Source: R-RK-3 sp963834945
GTDB lineage: Bacteria > Pseudomonadota > Alphaproteobacteria > Rhizobiales > Rhodomicrobiaceae
Assembly: GCA_963834945.1 (NCBI GenBank)
Contig: CAWIDT010000012.1
Span: 182,615-246,614, forward strand
Reading direction: 5' to 3'
DNA length: 64,000 bases
Position numbers and translations under genes: made by a program. Below are positions 55,364 to 63,695 of this stretch, piece by piece (within the stretch, counting starts at the first letter, position 1; each line of letters begins with the position of its first letter). Below the pieces are notes generated by a model that saw only the letters and a program-made list of their open reading frames with translations, did no database searches and was not told the origin of the DNA.

Positions 55364-55702
55364 GGACGCTCCTTGTCTGTAGGCGTGCGGCGCGGGTGGC
55401 TGCACTGCGGAGGCGGGAGAGTAGCCAATCGCAGCTGGGGCAACAAATCAAAAGCTGAGCCTGTCAAGAGGACAACGCGGCGCCATGATCTGCGCGTCGC
55501 CAGCAGGTGCGATATAGCTTCAGCCAATAAGGCCTAAGTTGCTGTGATAAATTAATAAAATAAAGTAAACCCTGTGAGAAACGCGGGCTGGACTCTATTG
55601 TCAGCCGTTGGCGGTCGCTAAGACTGCTTGTGCAAAAAACGGTTAAGTGCGAAGCGCCGGGATCGCTTCAGGGCGGAGTTGGCAGACAAGTGCGAGGCCG
55701 CT
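55364..55702. other. AT-rich intergenic stretch before IS630 copy 3
   Basis: No gene is seen. The section 55520-55590 is notably AT-rich (TAAATTAATAAAATAAAGTA) compared with its surroundings and could be a promoter or the scar of older insertions. Confidence 0.4.
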
Positions 55703-55742
55703 TAGACCCATTCCCAATTCAAAGGAATCGGGAATGGGTCTA
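55703..55742. repeat. Long hairpin abutting IS630 copy 3
   Basis: A 13-base perfect stem TAGACCCATTCCC / GGGAATGGGTCTA encloses a second 4-base stem ATTC/GAAT with loop AAAG. Its last two bases TA are the target dinucleotide of the IS630 copy. It may be a terminator-like target or the end of an older element. Confidence 0.7.
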
Positions 55743-55833
55743 GAGCACGATCGCTTTAATCAGAATCGATTTGGGATTCCCAAAATGATCGAACAGTGAT
55801 TCATCATCTGCGCTGGAGAGCGGGCCAGCGCAG

Positions 55834-56259
55834 ATGGCGAGACCTTATTCCATTGATCTTCGCGAGTGGGTGATTGCGCGCGTCCTGGCCGGTGACGGCA
55901 TCCGCGCTGTCGGCGCCGCTTTTGAGGTCGACCCGTCGGTCGTTTCGAAATGGTCGAGCCGGTTGCGGGCAACCGGAAGCGTGGCGCCGGGCCAGATGGG
56001 CCGCCACAAGCCGGTGATCTTGGCGGTGCATCCGGGACTTTGTTCATGCCCGCTTTGCTCAGGAGCCGGCCCTGACTCTGCGCGGCTTGATTTTAGAGCT
56101 TGCGGAAATTGGCGTCCAGGTGAGCTATGGCGCGGTCTGGGACTTCGTGCATGCCGAGGGCTTGAGCTTTAAAAAAAACGACCGTCGCCAGCGAGCAGGA
56201 TCGTCCGGACGTCGCCCGGCGGCGAGTGCAGTGGAAAAAATACCAGGCGCAGATTGATC
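55834..56259 (+). pseudogene. IS630 copy 3 transposase, 5' part
   Basis: ATG 55834 opens MARPYSIDLREWVIARVLAG and an HTH segment close to copy 1. A base gain near 56030 shifts the frame (VHRDFVHARFAQ lost in frame 1 but visible in another). The A8 run typical of the family is kept at 56171-56178, giving SFKKTTVASEQDRPDVARRR when one A is dropped. The gene is cut at 56259 by IS66. Confidence 0.8.
56252..56259. repeat. 8-base target duplication of IS66, left copy
   Basis: GATTGATC directly before the left IS66 end; the identical eight bases follow the right end at 58989-58996. Eight bases is the usual IS66 duplication length. Confidence 0.9.
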
Positions 56260-56319
56260 GTAAGCGGGTCTCCGCCCCCACATTTCGTCCGGGCTCGGGT
56301 GATGGCGTAATGCCAGCCC

Positions 56320-56883
56320 ATGAGCGATCATTTTGACCATAAGCTTAAGCGTAAGCTTGCAAGCGACAGCGATGAGACCGGCCACCGCGTCTCAAACGTG
56401 CGTCGGATCGAGCTGATCACGGGCGCCGGGCGGCGCCGCCGATGGTCGCGTGACGACAAGGCCCGCATCGTGGAGGAGAGCCTGAAGCCGGGCGCGACCG
56501 TGTCGGATGTGGCTCGGCGCAACGGGCTGAGCCCCCAGCAACTCTTCGCATGGCGTCGAGCGGCCCATGCGTTGTTCAATGAAGGCGCCGACAAGGATCA
56601 CGTCGGACATTTTCCGGCCCCGCAGCATCGGAGGACGGGTCGGCAAACGCGGCTGTGCGGCAGCGGTGATGAGATACCAGCGTTCGCGCCGGTGGTGATC
56701 GCGGCTCGTCGGGGCCGGCCCCCGAGCGCAAGCAAGGCGCCCGCGCCCTGTTCACCGCAACCGCCACTGGCCGGTTCAGGCACAGTCGAGATCGCGATCG
56801 GCGACGCGGTCGTGCGCATCCTCGGCCAGGTGGAGACTTCGGTGCTCGTCGCCGTGCTGCGTGCCGTGCGGAGGGCGTCATGA
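56320..56883 (+). CDS. tnpA: IS66 TnpA accessory protein
   Basis: A 187-residue protein with a helix-turn-helix near the start (RRRWSRDDKARIVEESLKPG, TVSDVARRNGLSPQQLFAWR), the IS3/IS66 orf1-type DNA-binding region, and a less conserved C-terminal half. It overlaps tnpB by four bases (ATGA). Required together with TnpB and TnpC for transposition in studied IS66 elements. Confidence 0.9.
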   Translation: MSDHFDHKLKRKLASDSDETGHRVSNVRRIELITGAGRRRRWSRDDKARIVEESLKPGATVSDVARRNGLSPQQLFAWRRAAHALFNEGADKDHVGHFPAPQHRRTGRQTRLCGSGDEIPAFAPVVIAARRGRPPSASKAPAPCSPQPPLAGSGTVEIAIGDAVVRILGQVETSVLVAVLRAVRRAS

Positions 56884-57233
56884 TCACGGCGGGGGCGGAG
56901 ATTCAGGTTCTCGTGGCGACGCGCCCCGTGGACTTCCGGAAGCAGGCCGACGGCCTCGCCGCGATTGTGCAGGAGGCGCTTGGCGCCAATCCATTCTGCG
57001 GCGCGGTCTATGTGTTCCGTTCCAAGAGGATGGATCGCGTGAAGCTGCTGTGGTGGGACGGGACCGGCATCTGCCTGATGACGAAGCGGCTGGAGAATGG
57101 CCAGTTCCGCTGGCCTCCCATCCAGGACGGGATGCTGAAGCTGTCGGCCGCGCAGCTATCCGCGCTGCTCGAAGGCGTCGCGTGGATGCAGGCAGAGCGC
57201 CGCGACGTCGTCCGTCCGAGTGCTGTGCAATGA
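56880..57233 (+). CDS. tnpB: IS66 TnpB accessory protein
   Basis: A 117-residue protein with the family hallmarks ATRPVDFRKQADGLAAIVQE, NPFCGAVYVFRSKRMDRVKL and LLWWDGTGICLMTKRLENG. It is coupled to tnpA by ATGA overlap. Not related to the RNA-guided TnpB nucleases of IS200/IS605. Confidence 0.95.
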   Translation: MITAGAEIQVLVATRPVDFRKQADGLAAIVQEALGANPFCGAVYVFRSKRMDRVKLLWWDGTGICLMTKRLENGQFRWPPIQDGMLKLSAAQLSALLEGVAWMQAERRDVVRPSAVQ

Positions 57234-57343
57234 TCGCGCGGCATGACGACTCACCCACAAGGTCGATGATGCGCGCAGCGCCAGAATCAGCAACGCTCTG
57301 GCTCTTTCTCGGCAAAACAGCCGCCCCAAAGCCAGCGCGAACC

Positions 57344-58954
57344 ATGATGGATGTGAGCGAAACGCTGCCCGAAAATATCAATGCTCTGCGGGCATTGATC
57401 CTGGCCGAGCGCGCAGCCCATGCCACTATCGTTGCAGAGCGCAATGCCATCAGCACCGAGCGCGACAAGCTCGCGGCTCGCAACGAGCGGCTGGTGGCGA
57501 TCATCAAGGAGATCCGCCGCGCGCATTTCGGCCGCAAATCCGAGCGCATCACTGACGACCAGCTGGCGCTGGCGCTTGACGAGCTCGAGACCTCGCTCGC
57601 CAAGACCGAGGCAGAGGAGGAGAAGGCCGATCCCGCGCTCAAAACCGAGCGCACGCGAAAGCGCCGTGCCAGCCGCAACGAGACTCTCGATCATCTGCCG
57701 CATGAAGAGGTGGTGATCGAGCCGGAGAGCAAGGTCTGCCCCTGCTGTGCCGGCGAGCTGCACGTCATCGGCGAGGATACCTCTAAGCGCCTGGACAAGG
57801 TTCCGGCCAAAGTGCGCGTGATCGTCACGCGGCGCCCGAAATACGCATGCCGAGCCTGCGAGAAGACCGGCGCGGACGATGTCGCCGGCATCATTCAAGC
57901 GCCGGCGCCGGCGCGGCTGATCGAGGGCGGCCTGCCCACCGAAGCCCTTGTGGCCGACGTGGTGGTGAGTAAGCACGCTGATCATTTACCGCTCTATCGG
58001 CAATCGCAGATCCTGGCGCGTCACGGCGTCAGCATCGAGCGTTCGACGCTGGCGCAATGGGTCGGCGCCGCAGCCGCCGAGCTGCAGCCGCTGCACGATC
58101 ATCTTATCGATCTGCTCAAAGCATCGCCTCGGCTGTTTTGCGATGAGACGCGCTGCCCCGTGCTCGACCCCGGCGCCGGCAAGACCAAGACCGGCTTCCT
58201 GTGGGCCATCGCCCGCGACGATCGGCCGTGGGGCAGTATCGATCCGCCGGCGGTCGCCTATTCGTACGCTCCAGGCCGCGGCGGCGAGCACGCCGTGAGG
58301 CTGCTCGACGGCTTCAATGGCGTTTTGCAAGTCGACGGCTACTCTGTCTACAAGCAACTGGCAACGCCGACACGGCCTGGCGGTCCGGTGACGCTCGCCT
58401 ATTGTTGGAGCCACCTACGAAGGCAGTTCTATGAGGTCTATGTCGGCGGCAATGCACCGATCGCGACCCAGGCGCTGGCGCGCATCAAGCCGCTCTACGA
58501 CATCGAAGCCGAGATCCGTGGCCTTCCGCCCGGCATCCGGCGCGCAATCCGCCAGGAGCGCTCCAAGCCGGTGATCGAGGCGATGAAACCTTGGTTCGAG
58601 GCGAGCCTTGCCAAGGTGTCGAAGGGCAGCAAGCTCGCCAAGGCGCTCCGCTACGGCCTCAACCACTGGGACGGCCTTTGCCGCCTCCTGGACGACGGCC
58701 GCATCGAGATCGATTCCAACACCGTCGAGCGTTCGATCCGCGGTCTGGCTCTCACGAGAAAGAATGCATTGTTCGCCGGCCACGACCGCGGCGCCGTCGG
58801 CTGGGCGATGATCGCGTCGCTCCTTGAGACCTGCAAACTGAACCGGGTCGATCCATTGGCCTGGACCACCGACGTGCTGACCAAGCTCGTCAACCGATGG
58901 CCGGCTTCCCGCATCGACGAACTGATGCCCTGGGCTTACGCAAAACCAGCCTGA
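57344..58954 (+). CDS. tnpC: IS66 transposase TnpC
   Basis: The DDE transposase of IS66, ~536 residues. An N-terminal leucine-zipper-like coiled coil (LPENINALRALILAERAAH) and IRRAHFGRKSERIT precede a zinc motif (VCPCCAGEL ... YACRACEKTG), then the catalytic core with FCDETRCPVLDPGAG, VDGYSVYKQLA, AYCWSHLRRQFYE and IDSNTVERSIRGLALTRKNA. ATG 57344 is chosen; an ATG at 57230 overlapping the tnpB stop is an alternative that adds 38 residues. Confidence 0.92.
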   Translation: MMDVSETLPENINALRALILAERAAHATIVAERNAISTERDKLAARNERLVAIIKEIRRAHFGRKSERITDDQLALALDELETSLAKTEAEEEKADPALKTERTRKRRASRNETLDHLPHEEVVIEPESKVCPCCAGELHVIGEDTSKRLDKVPAKVRVIVTRRPKYACRACEKTGADDVAGIIQAPAPARLIEGGLPTEALVADVVVSKHADHLPLYRQSQILARHGVSIERSTLAQWVGAAAAELQPLHDHLIDLLKASPRLFCDETRCPVLDPGAGKTKTGFLWAIARDDRPWGSIDPPAVAYSYAPGRGGEHAVRLLDGFNGVLQVDGYSVYKQLATPTRPGGPVTLAYCWSHLRRQFYEVYVGGNAPIATQALARIKPLYDIEAEIRGLPPGIRRAIRQERSKPVIEAMKPWFEASLAKVSKGSKLAKALRYGLNHWDGLCRLLDDGRIEIDSNTVERSIRGLALTRKNALFAGHDRGAVGWAMIASLLETCKLNRVDPLAWTTDVLTKLVNRWPASRIDELMPWAYAKPA

Positions 58955-58988
58955 GCCGGAATCAAGGTGGGGTGGCTGGCCCGCTTAC

Positions 58989-58996
58989 GATTGATC
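58989..58996. repeat. 8-base target duplication of IS66, right copy
   Basis: GATTGATC, identical to 56252-56259, directly after the right IS66 end. Confidence 0.9.
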
Positions 58997-59350
58997 CGGC
59001 TCGTCTCGTCTTCATCGACGAAACCTGGACCAAGTCCAACATGGCGCCGCTGCGAGGCTGGAACGCCCGCGGCAAGCGCCTGATCGGCAAGGCGCCACAC
59101 GGCCACTGGCGCACCCAGACCTTCCTGGCCGCACTACGCTGCGATCGCATCGAGGCGCCTTGCGTCTTCGATGGTCCGATCAATGGCTTGAGATTCCTTA
59201 CCTATGTGCGGGCGTTTCTTGTGCCCAGCCTCAAACCCGGCGATGTCGTTGTGATGGACAATCTCGGCCCGCCACAAAGGAAAAGCCGTTCGCCAAGCCA
59301 TCCGCAGCGTAGGTGCCAAGCTTTTGTTCCTCCCGCCCTACTCACCCGAT

Positions 59351-59373
59351 CCCCGCCTCCGCGGGGGACAAGC
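59351..59373. repeat. REP-like palindrome inserted in the IS630 transposase
   Basis: Relative to copies 1 and 2, which read CCCGATCTCAACCCGATC-like sequence here, copy 3 has an extra ~23 bases (CCCCGCCTCCGCGGGGG plus ACAAGC). Its core matches the GGATCCCCGC palindromes near 18.1 kb. It interrupts the codons for PDLN of the catalytic YSPDLNPIE motif. Confidence 0.7.
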
Positions 59374-59633
59374 CTCAACCCGATCGAGCAGGTCTTTGCC
59401 AAGCTCAAACACTGGCTTCGACGGTCCGCGGAGCGCACTGTTGATGCGGTCTGCACCTGCATTGGAAAACTGCTCGAGCACATCCCCGCCAGCGAATGAA
59501 CTACCTGATCAACGCAAGGCTACGCTTCCACCTGAACCGATCAGGCTCTAGCTCGCGGCGACCGCATTAGGCCCCGGCTCGGACCGGCGCGACAAACCTT
59601 TCCACGTAGACCGATCTTGCTCTAAGCCGGCAG

Positions 59634-60545
59634 CTAAGCCGGCGGGCCTCCCGCGAGCATTAGCTCCGCGCTTTCCGCGACATAGCGGACATAGCGGTAG
59701 TCCCGGATCCAGGTGATGCGGCCGTCTCGCCACTCCAGCCACATGAAATAGCTGGGATTCGGCGCCTGACCGTTTTCGAAGACGGCGATGGCTTCGCGGC
59801 CCTCCAGCCAGGCGGGGACCAGGTGAACGGGTTCGTAATGGGCGTAGAAGGTGAAGAACTGGCCGACCTCAGCCGCGCCGGCACGCAGCGGGCGCGCAGA
59901 TTGGCTGAGCTTGACGTCATCGGCGAGCATCGCACGCAGTTCCTCCCAGTCGTGGCTGTTGAACAGCGCCACATAACGCGCGACGGCCGCCGATGCGGGA
60001 CGATTGACGGGCTGAGGCGGCCCCTTGGCGTTGATGTCCTTCAGCCGGGCGCGCGCCCTGGCGAGATGACCCTTTACGGCGTTGACCGTGATGTCTAGAA
60101 GTGCCGCGATGTCCTCCAGCGAATGGCCCAGCACGTCCTTCAGGATGAGGACGCTGCGCTGGGCCGTCGGAAGCTCGACAAACCGCGACACGGCCGTGCC
60201 GACCGCCTCCCGGCGCATCAGCATATCCAACGCGTCGGCGGCCCGGCTGTCCGGCATCTCCACCGCCGCGTCGAGGGGTTCGGCGGCGCGAATGGCGCGG
60301 CTGCGCAGAAGGTCGAGCGCCCGGTTATGGGCGATGCGGAACAGCCAGGCACGCATGAGCGGCGGCGCCTCCAAGGCCTGCAGCGCCACGAAGGCGTTGG
60401 CGAGCGTATCCTGCACGACGTCCTCGCCGTCGATGACCGAACCGGTCAGGCGCGCGCAATAGCGGTGCAGCTCCGGCCGCAGCTCGCTGGCCAGAGCGAG
60501 GAATTCCGCCTGGTCGACGACGCCGGCTGGCCTGTCTTGGGTCAA
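59634..60545 (-). CDS. ECF sigma factor with C-terminal SnoaL-like domain
   Basis: A 303-residue sigma-70 family protein. Region 2 is seen in GEDVVQDTLANAFVALQALE and MRAWLFRIAHNRALDLLRSR; region 4 in LPTAQRSVLILKDVLGHSLE and DITVNAVKGHLARARARL. The last ~115 residues (VARYVALFNSHDWEELRAML, FFTFYAHYEPVHLVPAWLEG) are a SnoaL-like fold, as in ECF41-type sigma factors in which it tunes activity without a separate anti-sigma factor. The start is a TTG overlapping the stop of the SDR gene, so it depends on translation of that gene. Confidence 0.88.
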   Translation of the reverse strand: MTQDRPAGVVDQAEFLALASELRPELHRYCARLTGSVIDGEDVVQDTLANAFVALQALEAPPLMRAWLFRIAHNRALDLLRSRAIRAAEPLDAAVEMPDSRAADALDMLMRREAVGTAVSRFVELPTAQRSVLILKDVLGHSLEDIAALLDITVNAVKGHLARARARLKDINAKGPPQPVNRPASAAVARYVALFNSHDWEELRAMLADDVKLSQSARPLRAGAAEVGQFFTFYAHYEPVHLVPAWLEGREAIAVFENGQAPNPSYFMWLEWRDGRITWIRDYRYVRYVAESAELMLAGGPPA

Positions 60546-61300
60546 GCCCCCTCCCCTTCCAGCATCGTGATTCCCGTATCGCCCCTAAGCCCCAGAGCGA
60601 GCGCCGTGTCGTATTTCGGGTCGCTGAGAATCCGGACGACATGTTCGCCAAACAGCCGTGGCGGCATGGGCGTACCGGACCGAGCCAGAAAGGCCTCCGG
60701 CTCGATGCCCTGGGCGCGGGCATAGGCCGAGGAGCCGGCCCCGCCGACGCCCGTTCCACCGACCATCTGGAGCGGGACGATCGCCTGGAACCGGATGCCC
60801 AGGCCCTTCTGATCGGAGACCCCGTTCGCGTATTTGGCCATCATCCACAGCATGCGCTTGGCGCCTCCATAACCGCCCGACAAAGGCGAGCCCTGCTGCG
60901 CCGCGCCGCTTGAGCCTACCAGCACCCGGCTGCCCGGCGCCAGCGGCAGGGTCAACGCGGCTTGCAGCCAATAAAGGCCAGCCTTGACATCCGTGTCCCA
61001 CGTCGCGGTGAAATCCTCCCAGCCTATCTCATCGATCGGCCCCATGGGCGGTGTCGCGCCGGCATTCAGGACCAGAATCTGGGGGCGGACCTCCGCGACT
61101 ATCCGCTTGGCGGCGGCCGCGTCGGTGATGTCGGCCGGGATCGTCTCGGCGCCCAGGCGTGCTCGGACCGCCTCAAGGTCGCCGGCGCCTCGCGCCACCA
61201 CCCAGACCCTCGCCCCCTGGTCGATGAGGCCCTCCACCAGGCCCAGGCCCAATCCGCGGCTCCCGCCCGTCACCACCACGCTCTTATCTTTGAGGCTCAT
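60542..61300 (-). CDS. SDR family oxidoreductase
   Basis: A 252-residue short-chain dehydrogenase. The cofactor loop is VVVTGGSRGLGLGLVEGLID; LVLNAGATPPMGP and the catalytic YGGAK (Tyr-x3-Lys) with Ser of GSSGAAQQ follow. It is the first gene of a two-gene operon with the ECF sigma factor (stop and start overlap). ECF41-type sigma factors often control an oxidoreductase gene beside them, so this is the likely target. Substrate unknown. Confidence 0.9.
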   Translation of the reverse strand: MSLKDKSVVVTGGSRGLGLGLVEGLIDQGARVWVVARGAGDLEAVRARLGAETIPADITDAAAAKRIVAEVRPQILVLNAGATPPMGPIDEIGWEDFTATWDTDVKAGLYWLQAALTLPLAPGSRVLVGSSGAAQQGSPLSGGYGGAKRMLWMMAKYANGVSDQKGLGIRFQAIVPLQMVGGTGVGGAGSSAYARAQGIEPEAFLARSGTPMPPRLFGEHVVRILSDPKYDTALALGLRGDTGITMLEGEGA

Positions 61301-61571
61301 CCGGTTCGCTCCGTTGCTGTCTGGAGCTAAGACGGATGAACCGGCAAAAAAGAGTCACGGACGGCTAAGCAGGTTCCCTCGGCTAAGCCAACAGATGCGC
61401 TTTTGCCTGACGACACCTTTCGCCTCGGAGCGGACCTGCGGGAGAGTGAGGGCCTATGCCGGTTGGAGTGGTCGGTGGATATTTCGTTTGCTGCCTTGTT
61501 GTAGCGAAATGATAGAAATCCGACGGCCGCCGTCGAGAACCGCCATCTGCCTGCCTGATTGCAGAGAGCCT

Positions 61572-63623
61572 CTAATCTGACCGTTTCGTGATCTTGTCGA
61601 TCAACGACTGAATACTCCTGCGGCGCTTCTGAGCATCTGGAAAACATCGCTCTAGAGCAATCTCAAGATGCCGCTGCGCCGGCGCCCAATCCTCATTCAG
61701 CGCCGCCGCGATCCCGTACGCATAATGCAGGTTGTCCTTGTCGTTTCCTGCCTCTATTTCCGCCTCGAAATAGGACCGGCACAATTCATATTCCTCGCGA
61801 TAGAACTTCCCGGCCGCCCCGATATGCGGCGCCTCCAGTAAGAGCAGCAACGCCTGCTCGACCTGACCTGTTTTCCTGTACTGGTTTATTGGACTTCTCT
61901 AAGGAGGTATAGAAATGAAATTCTAAGCTCCCAAAAATCTCCAGCAATTGTAATGCTGGAATATGTGCAATGGGAAAACTAAAAACCTTGTCATATTCGC
62001 CCCTGCCAACAAAATGGGATTTTGATCGGAGATAGTTAGCTGCTTCGATAGCGTTTTCAAAGTTATCTGCAAGTGAAATGAAACTTGAAGACAGATCTCT
62101 GCTGGCTACGTTTAGAAAATTTTCTTTGAATTCTGCTGCAATAAGTTTCCCATTTTCGATGTCTTTGCATTTTGTCATGAGGATGCAATAAGAGAAGACT
62201 TCCGGCTCGATCCCGTTCGCCTTCATCTCGGCGAAAACGCCCCGCACCGCCTCTTCGGTCTTCAGGAAGGTAAGCAGGGTGGTGTAAGAGACGACATTAG
62301 GCTCGATCCCGTTCGCCTTCATCTCGGCGAAAACGCCCCGCACCGCCTCTTCGGTCTTCAGGAAGGTGAGCAGGGTGGTGTAAGAGACGACATTAGGCTC
62401 GATCCCGTTCGCCTTCATCTCGGCGAAAACGCCCCGCACCGCCTCTTCGGTCTTCAGGAAGGTGAGCAGGGTGGTGTAAGAGACGACATTAGGCTCGATC
62501 CCGTTCGCCTTCATCTCGGCGAAAACGCCCCGCACCGCCTCTTCGGTCTTCAGGAAGGTGAGCAGGGTGGTGTAAGAGACGACATCAGGCTCGATCCCGT
62601 TCGCCTTCATCTCGGCGAAAACGCCCCGCACCGCCTCTTCGGTCTTCAGGAAGGTAAGCAGGGTGTTGTAAGAGACGACATTAGGCTCGATCCCGTTCGC
62701 CTTCATCTCGGCGAAAACGCCCCGCACCGCCTCTTCGGTCTTCAGGAAGGTGAGCAGGGTGGTGTAAGAGACGACATTAGGCTCGATCCCGTTCGCCTTC
62801 ATCTCGGCGAAAACGCCCCGCACCGCCTCTTCGGTCTTCAGGAAGGTGAGCAGGGTGGTGTAAGAGACGACATTAGGCTCGATCCCGTTCGCCTTCATCT
62901 CGGCGAAAACAGCCCGCGCGTCATCGACTGTTTTCTGTGCAGCAATCTGCGTGCTGTAGGCAATGCGGATCGGGTGACGTAAGCTGTCCAGAACCTCATA
63001 TGCTAGGCCCGCGATTTTCGGGATCTGTGAATAATGGGTAAAGGCCTCATCAAAATCCAGCTTCCGCAAGGCGATGCCTCCGCGAAAAGCGCGCGTTTTC
63101 GCAAGGTTTTCCGCGCTCTGTTCGAGGTCTTTTCTAGCGTAGGAATGTATCTGGCTCTGGAATTGTTCGATCTCTCGGCTCAGCGCATCCGCTTTTTCGA
63201 GATCATCATTTTGCAATGCCAAGCGCGCCTGTATTTTCCTTTCGCGTATTTCCGGGCTTTCATTGGTCGGAGCTCGCCCAAGTCTGCGTTGGTCGATACC
63301 TTGACCAATTCCCAAAAGGGCACCACCTGCGTCAGACCTATGCCAAGCACATAGTCCTGATCGGCCTCGGATACGTCTAGAACTTTGAAGTATTTGGCCA
63401 AGGTGGTGGCATTCGGCCTGCCGGCCGTGCCCTTCATGACCTTGCGCACTTCACTAACGGATTCTCCACTCAGGCCAAGCTTGTGAGCGAGTTGCGTAGC
63501 ATCCAGTGGCTCGACATCCCTGATGCCCGATCGAACCACGTATTTCGTGACCATCTGGCCGAACCGCTCGGCTATTCCCCCTGTTTCCGCCCTTTCGCCC
63601 CTGTCTGCGCCGGGATTTTTCAC
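61572..63623 (-). pseudogene. XRE-like HTH protein with PPR-like tandem repeats and TPR tail, frameshifted
   Basis: Three frames join into one protein of ~680 residues. From the GTG at 63623: an XRE-like HTH (DATQLAHKLGLSGESVSEVR, KGTAGRPNATTLAKYFKVLD). After a one-base loss near 63275 comes a helical region (RERKIQARLALQNDDLEKAD ... LRKLDFDEAFTHYSQI). Then follow seven 32-residue repeats of PPR type (62200-62871), a degenerate repeat, and, after a one-base gain near 61885, a TPR-like end (QYRKTGQVEQALLLLLEA, YAYGIAAALNEDWAPAQRHL). Both shifts are single bases and rejoin sensible sequence, so the gene may be whole in the organism. A small membrane protein gene is divergent from it. Function unknown. 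Confidence 0.7.
62200..62871 (-). repeat. Seven 96-base tandem repeats encoding PPR-like motifs
   Basis: Exactly seven units of 96 bases (62200-62295, then every 96 bases to 62871), differing by only a few bases. Each encodes 32 residues in two helices: VVSYTTLLTFLK, then TEEAVRGVFAEMKANGIEP plus N. Variants are Asn for the first Thr in unit 3 (counted from the N-terminus), Asp for the last residue of unit 3 and Glu for that of unit 7. The pattern fits the plant PPR consensus (V-T-Y-N-T-L-I ... F-E-E-M-x-x-x-G-I-x-P-D) minus three residues between the helices. Confidence 0.9.
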
Positions 63624-63695
63624 TGCCCAAAATCCTAAAATTCTCCTGCGCGCTTGGCCACCGGACGCGGTGGTTTCTTAGCCAGGAGCATAGAA

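Larger units (their letters stand above)
56260..58988 (+). mobile_element. IS66-family insertion sequence
   Basis: A 2729-base element with inverted ends GTAAGCGGGTCTCCGCCCCC (left) and, from the right, GTAAGCGGGCCAGCCACCCC, matching the IS66 pattern GTAAGCGG...CCCC. It carries tnpA, tnpB and tnpC in one direction, all intact. It is inserted in the IS630 copy 3 transposase with a perfect 8-base target duplication, so it arrived later and recently, and is probably still able to move. Confidence 0.95.
58989..59505 (+). pseudogene. IS630 copy 3 transposase, 3' part
   Basis: Resumes with ARLVFIDETWTKSNMAPLRG and continues to VMDNLG, then a base change in frame loses SHKGKAVRQAIRSVGA. The catalytic YSPDLNPIEQ is split by a 23-base insertion at about 59351-59373. 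The rest (VFAKLKHWLRRSAERTVDAV) is recognisable. Inactive. Confidence 0.8.
55741..59550 (+). mobile_element. IS630-family insertion sequence, copy 3, interrupted by IS66
   Basis: Bounded by TA (55741-55742; 59549-59550) with ends TAGAGCACGATCG and, from the right, TAGAGCCTGATCGG. Removing the IS66 element and one 8-base duplication leaves ~1073 bases, the same size as copies 1 and 2. The transposase is close to copy 1 but has additional frameshifts and a short palindrome insertion. This copy is inactive. Confidence 0.88.

Noticed and set aside
56880..57233. RNA-guided TnpB nuclease
   Set aside because: This TnpB is the small IS66 accessory protein; it lacks the RuvC and zinc-ribbon motifs of IS200/IS605 TnpB.
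56260..59550. Composite transposon carrying cargo genes
   Set aside because: The nested IS66 and IS630 contain only transposition genes; no passenger gene is seen.
62200..62871. CRISPR array
   Set aside because: The 96-base units are contiguous without unique spacers and lie within a coding frame; they encode a protein repeat.
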